A stretch of DNA of 64,000 nt from Micropterus salmoides (lineage: Eukaryota > Chordata > Actinopteri > Centrarchiformes > Centrarchidae), in NCBI RefSeq assembly GCF_014851395.1, contig NW_024041150.1, forward strand, positions 43,399,437 to 43,463,436, in the 5' to 3' direction. Position 1 is the first letter of the stretch; every line of letters begins with the position of its first letter. The position numbers were made by a program, and so were the translations under genes. Shown here in pieces: positions 34,187-46,164 of this stretch. Under the pieces are notes generated by a model, which made no database searches, was not told the DNA's origin, and saw nothing but the letters and a program-made list of their open reading frames with translations.

Positions 34187-37100
34187 CTACACATCTATTA
34201 AATAAAGAGCAGTTGTACCTCTCCTCCTGTGTGGTCTGATGGCTAATTGTCCATAACTGACATCTCCTGCTCTTCTAACTGCTGAGTAGACTGCAGCTGA
34301 ATAACACTCTGGAAAATAAAACAAATACAAATTACATTACTTCAGGTAGAGGAGACCAGGGATGAAACACAGATCAGTTATAACACGTCCAATTTCTCCA
34401 ACCACGAACAAGTTACAAATCACCTGATTCACTCTGCACCTGCTCAGTTTAGTCTTTATTCCGCATAATAAAAATAATAGTTCATTTATTTTTAGTTAAA
34501 CTAATCACACTTAAATCATGTTTATTGTGTGTCTATGTAGATGTCTTTAATGTAAATTGTTAGTGCTAATGCTTTAGCTGTAGGCTGTAAGGTAAGCTAG
34601 GTCATGGCTTTAATGAGTCTGGGTTAGATGAAACAACAATAAAAATGTTTAGTTGTATTTAAGTCTTTGAATTTCAGTGTGTCTGTCACCACTGTGATGA
34701 CGTAAAACAAACACACTAATATTCACATGGTTTTATTATTATGTTGAATACTATTTCACTATGACTTACAGTAACTATGATACTTGGATCAGCCCTACAC
34801 ACAAACACCAATTATTATTATTAGACTATGCTGTGAAATGTAACGTTGACTCCGTGTGTTTGAGACATGCATTTTGTTCACATCCGTGCTGCAGAAATAA
34901 CGGTTCTGCAATTTAACAGCAGACACGTGTCACTAGTGTGTACCACATTTTGACTAAACTGGCATAAAAGATCGCCGAGATACAGACAGAAATGTCAACT
35001 TACAGCTGTTAGAAGTGCTGATATTTACTGCTAATAATACTCGTACTGCAGCACATGTACTTAATACTACTGCAGAAATAATTTCATTACTTTTCATATG
35101 TAGAATCATAATAAGTATAGATATATAGAATTATAATAAGTTGTATTATAGACTTTATAAAGGGCAGCAGGTTTGATAGTTTTCTTCTTAACACTGTGAA
35201 AGGTGAAAGACCAAATATAACTGGAGGGTATTTATCTGAAACAGGGAACTAGAGGACCACAAAATAAGTTCACATATTTCAGCACAAAAATAGACAGACA
35301 CAACACTATCAGCTAAAACAGATCACACTATAATGAGAAACGACACCAGCATCAGACCTCAGCTCACTGGTGTCAACAGGAGGAAGTTGCTGCTGGGGTT
35401 TAGATGCAGAGCACAACCACTTATATTTGATTTTACATTTAATTTATTTTGATGAACATTCTTTCTACAATTTCCAAATTTTATAAAAATGTCCTCTCAA
35501 GGTCAGAAACTCAACTTTGTCCTCACATACACTCACCTAAAGGATTATTAGAAACACCTGTTCAATTTCTCATTAATGCAAATATCTAATCAACCAATCA
35601 CATGGCAGTTGCTTCAATGCATTTAGGGGTGTGGTCCTGGTCAAGACAGTCTCCTGAACTCCAAACTGAATGTCAGAATGGGAAAGAAAGGTGATTTAAG
35701 CAATTTTGAGCGTGGCATGGTTGTTGGTGCCAGACGGGCCGGTCTGAGTATTTCACAATCTGCTCAGTTACTGGGATTTTCACACACAACAAAGAATGGT
35801 GTGAAAAGGGAAAAACATCCAGTATGCGGCAGTCCTGTGGGCGAAAACGCCTTGTTGATGCTAGAGGTCAGAGGAGAATGGGCCGACCGATTCAAGCTGA
35901 TAGAAGAGCAACTTTGACTGAAATAACCACTCGTTACAACCGAGGTATGCAGCAAAGCATTTGTGAAGCCACAACACGCACAACCTTGAGCCGGATGGGC
36001 TACAACAGCAGAAGACCCCACCGGGTACCACTCATCTCCACTACAAATAGGAAAAAGAGGCTACAATTTGCAAGAGCTCACCAAAATTGGACAGTTGAAG
36101 ACTGGAAAAATGTTGCCTGGTCTGATGAGTCTCGATTTCTGTTGAGACATTCAGATGGTAGAGTCAGAATTTGGCGTAAACAGAATGAGAACATGGATCC
36201 ATCATGCCTTGTTACCACTGTACAGGCTGGTGGTGGTGGTGTAATGGTGTGGGGGATGTTTTCTTGGCACACTTTAGGCCCCTTAGTGCCAATTGGGCAT
36301 CGTTTAAATGCCACGGCCTACCTGAGCATTGTTTCTGACCATGTCCATCCCTTTATGGCCACCATGTACCCATCCTCTGATGGCTACTTCCAGCAGGATA
36401 ATGCACCATGTCACAAAGCTCCAATCATTTCAAATTGGTTTCTTGAACATGACAATGAGTTCACTGTACTAAAATGGCCCCCACAGTCACCAGATCTCAA
36501 CCCAATAGAGCATCTTTGGGATGTGGTGGAACGGGAGCTTCGTGCCCTGGATGTGCATCCCACAAATCTCCATCAACTGCAAGATGCTATCCATCAATAT
36601 GGGCCAACATTTCTAAAGAATGCTTTCAGCACCTTGTTGAATCAATGCCACGTAGAATTAAGGCAGTTCTGAAGGCGAAAGGGGGTCAAACACAGTATTA
36701 GTATGGTGTTCCTAATAATCCTTTAGGTGAGTGTAGACATAAGAACAATAGCACACACTCACTGTCCCTAAAAAGTCTACAAAACATTCTTACCGTTGCT
36801 GTATCTGATTGGCTGCTGTAGGTCTGTGATGTCATCATCTCCAACTTCAGCAGCTGAATGAACCAAAATGAGCAGAAATTTAAATCAAGGAAGGTCATGT
36901 GATTTGATCAAAAGCTCCACAGCTCACTAAATGGACCCTGTGGTGAGATTGTTTTATTAACAACAGCAATGTGATTTATGAGAATCCTGATGGACGTCTG
37001 ACTTAAAGAAACAGTTTGTAACTTGTTATTATTTGTACGTCCAGAAGTGTTAATGGAAACTTTAAATGTGAACTGCATCACATGGAGTCTGTGACTAACC

Positions 37101-40100
37101 TTTAGGTTTCCTGTGGAGGCATCGTCTCACCAGTAGAACCAGAAGAACCAGAAGAACCAGAACACAGAAAGATAGAGCGGCCAACCACAATACAGAGAGA
37201 GAAGTAGAGGAGGAACCAGGAGGAGAGGAGGTTGAAGGAGGACTTGTAGTGGTGGGTTTCACTAAATTGAACAATAAATTATAATTAAAGGCACAGAAAA
37301 TAAAATAAATGGATAATTTATTCAACAACATGCTAACAGAAAGACACAAAAGTAAATTCATTATGTCAGTCTGGTTTAGAGTTAAAAAGATCCCATATCA
37401 AACGGTGGGTTGACAGATTTCACTCTTGTTTCTTTGCAGATTGCAAAGTTATAAATGTTGTCACATCATGAATCATCTCTGCTGTCCTGAAACCTGCTGA
37501 ACTCAATATAGAAAACAAAACAAGGTCAGTTTGAGAATTATCTTTGAGCTGCTCACCTGTGACAGAGATCCAGCTGGATGGAGACTCTCCACGACCGCTG
37601 ATGTCACACTTGTAGAGGCCTTCATCAGACTTGTTAACATGGTGGATGGTCATGTGACCTGTAGGCTCAGTCCTGATGAGGGAGCCATCTTTATAGAAAC
37701 CAGCTGGGAGGTTGGAGGGAGGGGTCTTTGTTTTACAGTGCAGAGTGACATCATGTCCCTCCATCACAGGGAGGACAGGACTCTGCAGGATCACTGGTCC
37801 ACCTCAACACAGAGACAAACTACAGCATTTCATCATTTACACACAGCTTCATCAACACTAACTCCACAGTCTGATCTTACCAGTGACAGTGATCTTGATG
37901 GTGTTACTGGTTGCTCCCTCTCTGGACTCACACCAGTAAACTCCACTGTCCACTGGGTCGAGGTAGCTGATGTTACATGAAGAACCAGCTGATCTTCCCC
38001 AGCCAGCTCCACACTGAGTCCTGGTTTCTCTGGTTGTGTTCCTCCTCAGCGTCCATCCAGCAGAGCTGTCGTCCTCCTCACAGCTCAGAGAGACAGACTT
38101 CCAGCGGAAAAACTGAGAGCTGTTGGGACTCACAGTCAGAGAGGCTGGAGGAAAAGACAGAAAGATGTGGTTAGACATGTGGGGTTTTTTTCTCCACATT
38201 CCTCATATTCCTACTTTTTCAACATCTACAGTTTCACAGATTTTTAAGGGAAGAAATCAGAATCTCAAATATCAAAGTTGGCACATTAAACACTGAGAAT
38301 TTTATTGTTTTCTGTGACTTGCTTATTGATCTCTTTTACCAATCAATATTTTCTTCCCATAATCCTCCTGTTGTAAGGGCAACTATAGCCTACCGGACCA
38401 TCAAAAGAAGGAGCACAACATGTATATGATTAGGTGTGTACCTTCTAGCAGCTGTATCGTGCTGTGCAGTTTCTGAATTACATTTTTATATCAGCAGTTT
38501 TAACTTTGGCTCCAGTCTGCAACACTGTGGCATCAAAACTGCATTCAGTGTTTTATTGTATTTGTAAAGTGGCTGTTTCCCTCCACAAACACTAACTGTT
38601 CTATCAGAGAGTGAATAACTTTTCAGCTGTGACAGAAGAAGTTTTCTCACCTTGGTTTGTTGTGCAGCTCAGCAGTGAGGTCAGAACTAAAGAGAAATCA
38701 CACTCAGGTTGGTTTGAGGTTTTACATGAAACAAGACATCTGGACTTTCTACAACACAGAACAACCTGCTTGTAGTGAACAGACAAACAGCCACATGTTG
38801 ATATTAGATATAGAAATAACAAATTTTATTTGAGGACACATTCAGTGTAACATGTAAATGAGGACTACCGACCCCTATTGTTTCCACTTCAATAATAATA
38901 ATTATAATAATCCTTATTTGTAGAGCACTTTTCAAAAACAAGTTACAAAGTGCTTTAACAAGTGTAAAGACAATAATACAAAAAAAACAAGATAAGAGCA
39001 TGAAAAATTAATATAAAATTTGTAAAATACAATAAAATAAAAGGGATAAAATAAAGTCAAATAAGATCGGGAAAGGCTCTCCTATAAAAGTATGTTTTAA
39101 GAAGGGACTTAAAAGAGTTCACTGACTCAGCCGACCTGATTTCCTCGGGCAGGCTGTTCCAGAGCCTCGGGGCCCTGACAGCAAACGCTCTGTCCCCTTT
39201 AGTTTTCAGTCGAGACTCTGGAACAGACAACAGACCTCTGCCTGAGGATCTCAAGGTACGTGCTGGTGCGTATGGGACTAAAAGGTCAGAAATATAACAA
39301 GGCGAGAGGCCATGAAGAGCTTTAAAAGTGATCAATAGAATTTTAAAGTCAATTCTAAAACATACTGGGAGCCAGTGTAATGAAGCTAAAATAGGAGTAA
39401 TGTCGTCATATTTCTTTGTTCTGGTTAAAAGCCTGGCAGCTGAGTTCTGGAAAGTCTGGAGTCGATCAATAGATTTTTGGGTTAAACAGGTGAAAAGGCT
39501 GTTGCAATAATCCAGGCGTGATGAGATGAAGGCGTGTAAAATGGTCTCGGTGTCCTTAAAAGTTAACATAGATCGAATTTTAGCTATATTTCTAAGTTGA
39601 TAAAAACATGATTGAACAAGCTTTGTGGTGTCCTGCTCGAAATTTAAATTACTATCAAACCAAACACCAAGGTTCTTTGCCACAGGCTTAATGTGATTTA
39701 CTAGGGAACCAACAGATGGCAGTATTTGATTTGCTATCTGCCGAGACCCAATGACCAGGATTTCTGTTTTGTCTGGGTTAAGCTGGAGGAAATTATTTGA
39801 CATCCATTTTTTAACTTCACAAAGGCAGTTGTTAAGTGAACTCAGCATTCCAGGGTCTGTGGATCTGACGGGCAAGTATATTTGTGTGTCATCAGCATAA
39901 ATATGAAAAGAAATGCCATGTTTATGGATAATATGTCCAAGGGGAAGCAGATTCAAGTAAAACAAAATGGGTTCTAAGACCGACCCCTGAGGCACACCAT
40001 ATTTAACTGGACAGAACGAAGAGACATAGTTGTTTACAGACACACAAAACTTCCTATTTGACAGGTAGGATGAAAACCATTCTAGTGCAGTACCAGAAAT

Positions 40101-43100
40101 CCCCACCCAGTGCCTCAGTCTGTCTAACATGATGTTGTGATCAATGGTGTCAAAAGCAGCGCTAAGGTCCAGAAGTACCAGGACTGAGCACATGCCTTCA
40201 TCAGCAGACATTAAAAGGTCATTGGTGACTTTAAGCAGGGCAGTCTCAGTGCTGTAGTACTTCATGAAACCAGATTGAAACTTTTCAAATATTTTGTTAT
40301 TTTCCAGTACAGTGAGCAGCTGTTTGGACACAATTCTTTCTAGAATCTTTGCAATAAAAGGCAGTTTTGAAATTGGTCTAAAATTATGTGGGAGAGAGGG
40401 ATCTAAACCAGGTTTCTTTAAAAGTGGGTTCACGCAAGCCGTTTTAAAATAATCAGGGACACAACCAGTAGATAGGGAGCTGTTGAAAACAGAGATCAAA
40501 TGGGGCCCAACAGAATCTATTACTTTCAGTAAAAATTTTGTAGGTATTACATCAAGTGGGCTGGAGGACACTCTCATTTGTGATACTGTTTTTAAAAGCT
40601 CAGACAAGTCGATGGGATAAAACTGGTTAAAACTCTCTTGTTGCTGGTGAGGAACCTCTGAGTAAGAGGCCGCGGGGGTAAAAGAGGCTCTGATTGACAC
40701 CACCTTATTGGTAAAATAAGATAAAAACAATTAACAGTCATCATTACTTCCAGCTGAGGCGTAAGGAGGGGTTGGGTTTACCAGCTGATCCACAGTCTTA
40801 AACAGAAACCTGGGATTGTGTTTATGTGTAGTAATGAGTTCAGAAAAATAGTGTGTTCTCGCATCCTTAACCATGTTATTGCAGTTAATTAATAAATCCT
40901 TCAGACTGAGGTAATGGACTTGGAGACTGGATTTTTTCCATCTGCGCTCTGCTTTCCTGCATTCCCTTTTGAGGCTGCGAATGCTGTCATTTATCCAGGG
41001 TTGCTTACTAGCTTTAGACGTAGGCCTAACCTTTAGAGGAGCAGTAATATTTAGTGACGACAAGCAGATATGATTGAAGTGATCGACCAGATTGTTGGTG
41101 TTGGAATCAGACAGGTTTTGGCTTTGGCTCTGAAAGAATGCGCAAAACTTTTAAACACTTTGTTCATTAAAGATGCGAGAACACACGGAGCTTGGTGAGG
41201 CGGCATAAGTAACAGGCGAATCGCAGCTAAAAACAATACATCTGTGGTCAGATATGGTCATGTCCACTAATTCCACAGAGGAAATGCTGACACCCAGGGT
41301 AAAAACCAAGTCCAGTGTATGACCACGGTTATGTGTTTGCCCTTTGACATGTTGTTTGAAGTTAAAAGAAGTGGCCATATTTAAAAAGTCAGTTGCATTA
41401 ACATTGTTGGGGTCATCAACATGAATATTAAAATCGCCACAAAGAACAATTCTGTCATAATTTAAAACCAGAGTAGATAAAAATTCAGGAAGTTCTGATA
41501 AAAATCCTCCAGGCGGTTTTGGGGGGCGATAAATTATAACAAATATGATAGGTTGCAGCCCTCCAACTTTAAGAGTGAGAACTTCAAAGGAGTTAAATTC
41601 ATCACAGCGTACTTGATGACATTTTAAATATTTCCTGTACACGCTCACTAGCCCACCACCACGACCACTGACCCTCGGTTGACTAAAACAATCATATTGA
41701 GGCGGACACAGTTCAGCTAGCTGGCTATAGTCATTCATTTGCAACCAGGATTCAGTTAAAAACATACAATCTAGATTTGCAGACAAGATAAAATCATTTA
41801 AGATAAAAGTCTTACTTGACAGTGATCTCACATTGAAGAGAGCCATTTTAAATGAGTTTGTTCTGGGTGCTGGAGTTGGTGCAGTTGTCCTAATCCTTAA
41901 GAGATTACTAATATTTCTGTGTGGGATGTGCACATTTCGGTTTACTGGTCTATGCGTGATGATGACAGGAATAGAAATCTTTGGAACAGCGCTGGGAGCA
42001 GACGGCTTTACATGCCAGCAGGTGGAGACAGTTGTTTGTGGCAGTGAGCCAGAGATCTGTTCAGTGAGCGGTGGTGTGTCCAGGTGTGCTGCTTGAATGA
42101 TTAGTCATTCACGTAAGTCATGTGTGGACCGCACCACATGCTGTATGTGAGCAGCTAACATTTCTGAGCCCCGTTTGTTTGGGTGAAGTCCGTCTGTCTT
42201 AAAAAGAGACATTCTTTGCCAGAAAATATTAAAATTATCCACATAAAACACACGGTGAGCCCTGCAGGCGGGCTGGAGCCAGTCGTGGAGGCCAAGGAGT
42301 CTACTGAAGCGGCCAGCACCGCGACCAACTGTGGGAATGGGACCAGAGATAAAAACGGACTTTCCACACTGCTTTAAAAAGTTAAGAAGACGGTTAAAAT
42401 CTAATTTTGTCAGCTCAGACTGCCGAATAGCTGTGTCATTTGTTTCCACGTGGACTATCACTCTTGTGATGGAGGACGGGAGCGATGGCATCAGGTCCTG
42501 GAGTTTTTTTTAAATGTCAGCCGTGGTGTCACCGGGGAAGCAGCGAGTGGTAGCGTTAAAGAAACGGATGTTTCTGGTTATGGAGTCACCAATTATTAGT
42601 GTGGTTGGGGAGAAAAGAGGACGAGGAGATGCCGGTTGTGTGGATCCAGAGCAGGACTGAGCAGAATCTGCTTCAACACTGCGTGCGGACTGAGGATGGA
42701 GTGTGTGAGCTGCCGAGTGTTGTGTTGGAGTAGCAGTAACAGACCTGAGAGAAGGGCTGCCCGACGGTGCAGGGTGGAGACGGCCTCCGGAGCGTCTGAG
42801 CACAGCCTCCTTCAGGATCCTACGTCGGGAAGCGAAGGTTTTTGACTGGGATGACGGCTGCCGATCAGGCCCGGCGGCAAACCGGCGGCCCAGCGCGGGA
42901 GATATAGCCGGTGAAGGAGATGCAACAGTGTCGGCAGGCACTGTGCGCCGAAAGAGATCCGTATCAGGGAGACTTGAAGCCGCTGGTGCATTTGCTGGAT
43001 GGACCGGAGTGTCGTTAGACAAGGCTGCATAGCGGTTGGAGAGGCCGATGTGCGGAGGAGAGGCAGCCCCGTCCGAGCCTCTCTTGCAGCCACGGACCAC

Positions 43101-46098
43101 CACTTCAGCCCAGGTTGACTGATGCTTTGGAGTCGAGCAGGATGAAAGCCTGGGAAGACTAGAAGGGTCCCAAAACACGGTGTCCTGGATGTTAGCGGTT
43201 GTGCTAAGAGAAACAATCTGTTTGGCTTGTACTGAAGCTACATCCATAAAGCCAGTCAGCAGGGAATCTTTCTCTTTGAGTTCCTCTGAAAGTCGTCGGA
43301 TGTCTTCCATAAGGTCAGCAATCTTCTTGTTCGCTTTCTTAAGGAGTGAGCAGTCCTCATGGGGCAGAGTTATCTCGGCTAGCGTAGTCACCGGAGCTTT
43401 GTTGCGATCAGTAGCGTTGATCGCGTTTTTACGGTCATCTAGCTTAAAATCCATGTCGGATGGCTAAAATCCTTAACCCAAGTAAAACTCAAGTTAAATA
43501 AAAAGGATATAAAAAAATGTAACGAAAAAGAGTGGATTAAAACTGGATAAGAGTTCGGTTTAAGACAGAGCTTCCGACAGGTGGCTACATACGCCAACGC
43601 AAGCACTGGACACACTGTATTTTAATGTACACTAATATAATGTAGTAATAATTTGTTCTTTATTAGACAGTAAACAGACAGAGTTATATCATAGCAGAGA
43701 GAATCTGCACAGACCCCAGCCCTAGTTTCAAACTGAGCACACAGGATGTGCAGCTGTGTGCAAGTTTACTCCTACGTTAGGACGTATGTCACAATGGCGA
43801 TGTTTCGCAATGTTAACCAACGAAGGTAAAAGTCAAGGGCAACTGGACTTGGTTGAAGATACTAGAAGGCCTTTTCGTCCCTCATCCAAAGGACTTCTTC
43901 AGTTCTGACTGACTGGCAGGGAAACTCAGCTATTTAACCTCAGTGGGGTCGTTATCTCGGGTCATCGATACCGCTGGTTCGTTAGTGTTCCTTGTTGCTG
44001 TGACGACAGTCGTTACAGTCGTTAAGACTACCTGTGGCCAAGACTGAACGACCATCGTTGGTATCTTCACCTGAGGTCAATAGGTTACGTTTGTTGAGTT
44101 TCCTGGGAAGTGATGAAAGGACAGTATTGTAAGTGGGGGATAAGTGGTGGCGTAGACCCCCTCCTCTGTTCAATGACGGCTTCTCAACCCTGGTGTAGAT
44201 GCCTTGACACCTCTTTCAAACCATCCATCTTCTCTGTCTAAAATGTGCACATGGTGGTCCTGGATGACTGAGAATCTTCATAGACACTTCGCAATGTTAA
44301 CTATTTTGAAATTCACACCAGACGTTGCATATTTATCGTTGCTAACTTGATTGCGGAGCCCTAAAAGACGATAAAGGGGCGTTAAAAAGTGACACAAAGA
44401 TGTCTTGACCGAGTGTCTGGACTGAGAATGTGTTGTAGTAAGATAGATCAGTTTTGAAATATGTCAAAAATGTCTACTGGATTACTGTGGTGTGAAATAA
44501 CATGCAGTAAAGACGCTGTGTGATGTGTGTGCAAAGACTGGGAGTCACATTAAACTACAAATAAAAGCGTTATTGGTGACATTATTTGGTATCAGATCAT
44601 AAAGGAGGTGGTCTCACACATCATTATTATGAACTGATACGGATTCTTACCTCTTATTATATGTAAATTCTATGTTTGGTTGTTATGTTTGCCTTTTGGT
44701 TTACAACAAAAAGAGAGAGAGGAGAGAACCAGGTGAGAAAGTGGCCAGGAAGTCAAGACCAAAGTTATAATGCCAAGTCATCTCCTGTTTTACCCACATT
44801 CATCATCGCTCTCTTTGCAGGGGATTAAACATGTTTGCGAGGCACTATAAGCAGGTCACTGCTTCAACATTAAAAAGGCGCAACCCCAGAACCTGATTTT
44901 AGGTGTCATCCATCAGCTGCACCTGAATGAGGTAAAATATGGTCATGAAATAACCACCATCGATTGTAATAATTAAGATGAATATAATTTTCAAACAGGT
45001 GGCACGGTAGTGCAGCGGTCGCCTCACAGCAAGAAGGTTGCGGGTTCCAACCCCAGTTGCCCCGGCCTCTCTGTGTGCAGTTTGCATGTTCTCCCAATGT
45101 CAGCTGAGATTGGCTCCAGCCCCCTGTGACCCTTTACGCTGGATAAGCGGTTGACGATGGATCATGTTAAAACTGAACACTGTTTTCATTGCAGACATCC
45201 TGTAACTACGAACAGAGCTGCTTAACTACTTTAAGCAACTCTGTATCAGGTTGATTGTAAAAGACCTGTATGGTGATTACACCCAAATATGGACTTAATA
45301 AACCACAAAAAATATCTAAGATGAATAAATACAATTGAACTCCCCTCCATACTCACTTCCCACTTCTTGTTATCCATCTGGAACTATTAATAGGTCTGCA
45401 AAGGCCCTGAGAAGTCTTTTGCCTGAAGATGCTGGGTAAAAAGATTTATAAGGTATGCTAAAAAACTAATTGGGAATTATCACAACTAGTGGAACAACTA
45501 GAAAAACCTTTTTTGCATCACAATTTAAATTTGTTTGGGTCTGAACCAGACAAACATGTTTTCTTCTGGAGGACACGATCTGGAGGACGGGGACTCTCTG
45601 CAGCACCACATTACTTCATTTTACTGTTGTTTTGTCACACATTATACCTTCATCAAAGAATTGCACCTTCTGTGATTTGCACTTGGCCACACAGGCATTT
45701 CAATAATATCGCGATTAACTGTGCAGCCCTAGTAAATACATTTTTGTTTAAAAAATTGTATGTGATTTTCTTCTACCTCTTTTCCTCTCTCCTATTATAA
45801 AGCAAAACTACTATATATGGTATTTCGTTAGAATAACTGCACATTGTTAACAATTTGAAATGACACTTTGTTGCTGCCATATCGCCAAATATTTCTTCTT
45901 CTCTTGCTAACGTGTATTTGGTCTGTTGATGGTATTTGGCTGAATTCAGTCTTTGTATTCACATTATTCACTCTAAAACTAATTAAAAACACCACAAATG
46001 TGTTAGAACTAATCTTTGAGACAACGTGGAGACAAACATTCACACATTAAATAGATTTTTTACTTACCCAGCAGCCGCGGTAAAGATGGTCCCTCCAT
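34187..46098 (-). CDS. Fc-receptor-like two-Ig-domain receptor, gene 3
   Basis: Exons: 46098-46068, 38686-38651, 38144-37881 (D1), 37802-37557 (D2), 37261-37100 (stalk and TM), 36853-36794 (tail 1, 60 nt) and 34308-34187 (tail 2, read through to TAG). The total is 921 nt, 306 aa. The tail 2 donor at 34218 (AGAG|GTACAA) is conserved, so a further exon cannot be excluded, but no match to the gene 2 terminal exon was found here. The signal peptide reads SLPRLLVLTSLLSC, with Arg where genes 1 and 2 have Trp. D1 and D2 cysteines are all present; D2 has CDIS in place of CNIS, losing one N-glycosylation site. Tail 1 has lost the whole ITYSDV segment; tail 2 keeps VSYGQL, plus YSAV. Introns carry an L2 LINE, a Tc1-like element and a SINE. 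It is probably functional with a single strong ITIM. Confidence 0.8.
35530..36733 (+). mobile_element. Tc1-like DD36E transposon, near full length, frameshifted
   Basis: The terminal inverted repeats begin CACTCACCTAAAGGATTATT on both sides with TA at 35528-35529 and 36734-36735. Paralogous introns read CCTCACAAAGACATAAG at this point, the empty site. The transposase starts at 35678 (MGKKGDLSNFERG, then a helix-turn-helix AGLSISQSAQLLGF) and shifts frame near 35790-35825, where a short deletion seems to have occurred. It then stays open at 35824-36672. Catalytic residues are visible: WSDESRF, QQDNAPCH and SPDLNPIEHLW, with 36 residues between the second Asp and the Glu (DD36E). The copy looks young but is inactivated. 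It sits in the gene 3 intron, 59 bp from tail exon 1. Confidence 0.88.
35824..36672 (+). pseudogene. Tc1-like transposase, catalytic part
   Basis: The 282-residue open frame contains the complete catalytic core of a DD36E Tc1/mariner transposase: a basic GRKR segment, the HTH-like TRTTLSRMGYNSRRPHR, then the three acidic residues. The true N-terminus is in another frame at 35678-35800, so no full-length protein can be read from this copy. The expected function in an intact relative is cut-and-paste transposition at TA. Confidence 0.8.
36794..36853 (-). other. Gene 3 tail exon 1 lacking the ITIM
   Basis: This 60-nt phase 1 to phase 1 exon encodes AAEVGDDDITDLQQPIRYSN. Compared with gene 2 it has lost the TYSDVKISHH segment in frame, and with it the membrane-proximal tyrosine. 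It retains splice sites and phase. Confidence 0.65.
39057..40730 (-). pseudogene. L2 reverse transcriptase domain
   Basis: The 557-residue open frame has reverse-transcriptase blocks NFRPISKLPFIAKILER, LDLSAAFDTIDH, YGVPQGSVLEPILF and the catalytic YADDTQIYLP. The C-terminal region (RLDYCNSLF, SLHWLPVCFRIDFK, RAPRLWNSLP) is typical of L2. An in-frame TAA at 40731-40733 separates it from the linker. The Asp residues of the active site are intact. Confidence 0.85.
41151..41933 (-). pseudogene. L2 apurinic-type endonuclease domain
   Basis: The frame contains ALFNVRSLSSK, FLTESWL, GGGLVSVYR, IIYRPPK, VLCGDFNIHVDDP and SDHRCIVF, the ordered motifs of the exonuclease-endonuclease-phosphatase fold used by LINEs to nick target DNA. 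It is disconnected from the downstream linker by a frame change at about 41150. Confidence 0.85.
42105..43454 (-). pseudogene. L2 ORF1: coiled coil plus SGNH esterase
   Basis: The first part (43454-42510) has a charged helical segment (KKIADLMEDIRRLSEELKEK), a low-complexity Ser/Pro region and the esterase block I LIIGDSITRNI. After a one-base shift in a T/A homopolymer near 42508, the second part (to 42105) has the HVETNDTA, ISGPIPT and DGLHPNKRG motifs of SGNH/GDSL esterases. Such esterase ORF1 proteins are known in CR1/L2 elements. The usual GTND motif reads ETND here. Confidence 0.75.
43840..44280 (-). mobile_element. Penelope-like 3' fragment, second copy
   Basis: It matches window positions 1-300. 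The minus strand at 43982-44173 reads NRGGGLRHHLSPTYNTVLSS and SLPRKLNKRNLLTSGED, the recognisable C-terminal stretch of GIY-YIG-bearing Penelope-like elements. Downstream CCTTTTCGTCCCTCATCCAA and GACTTCTTCAG are a familiar 3' region of this repeat in teleosts. It lies in gene 3 intron 1. Confidence 0.5.
44999..45165 (+). repeat. tRNA-derived SINE, internally shortened
   Basis: The head reads GTGGCACGGTAGTGCAGCGG (A-box-like), then GGTTGCGGGTTCCAACCCC (B box), CTCTGTGTGCAGTTTGCATG and TTCTCCCA. It then jumps to GTCAGCTGAGATTGGCTCCA and GGATAAGCGGTTGACGATGG. This is the well-known long fish tRNA-SINE with its middle missing. Confidence 0.7.
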
Positions 46099-46164
46099 TT
46101 TAAATGTTGGTCATCTGAGATCAACACATTAAGGTTCACCACTCACACCAAGTAAAACCCACCT

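Larger units (their letters stand above)
38889..43600 (-). mobile_element. L2-clade LINE, nearly full length, degenerate
   Basis: The element is in the same orientation as gene 3, in its intron between the two signal exons. From the 5' side it has ORF1 (43454-42105, frameshifted), endonuclease (41933-41151), a linker (41063-40731) and reverse transcriptase (40730-39057). It ends in a 3' UTR with an ATTATAATAATCC simple-repeat tail near 38889. The order and the simple-repeat tail fit the L2/Maui group. At least three lesions are visible, so it cannot now move by itself. A split relative lies at 28570-31249. Confidence 0.85.

Noticed and set aside
44999..45075. tRNA-like promoter boxes
   Set aside because: The A and B boxes belong to a SINE followed by SINE body sequence; no cloverleaf with a proper acceptor stem was found.
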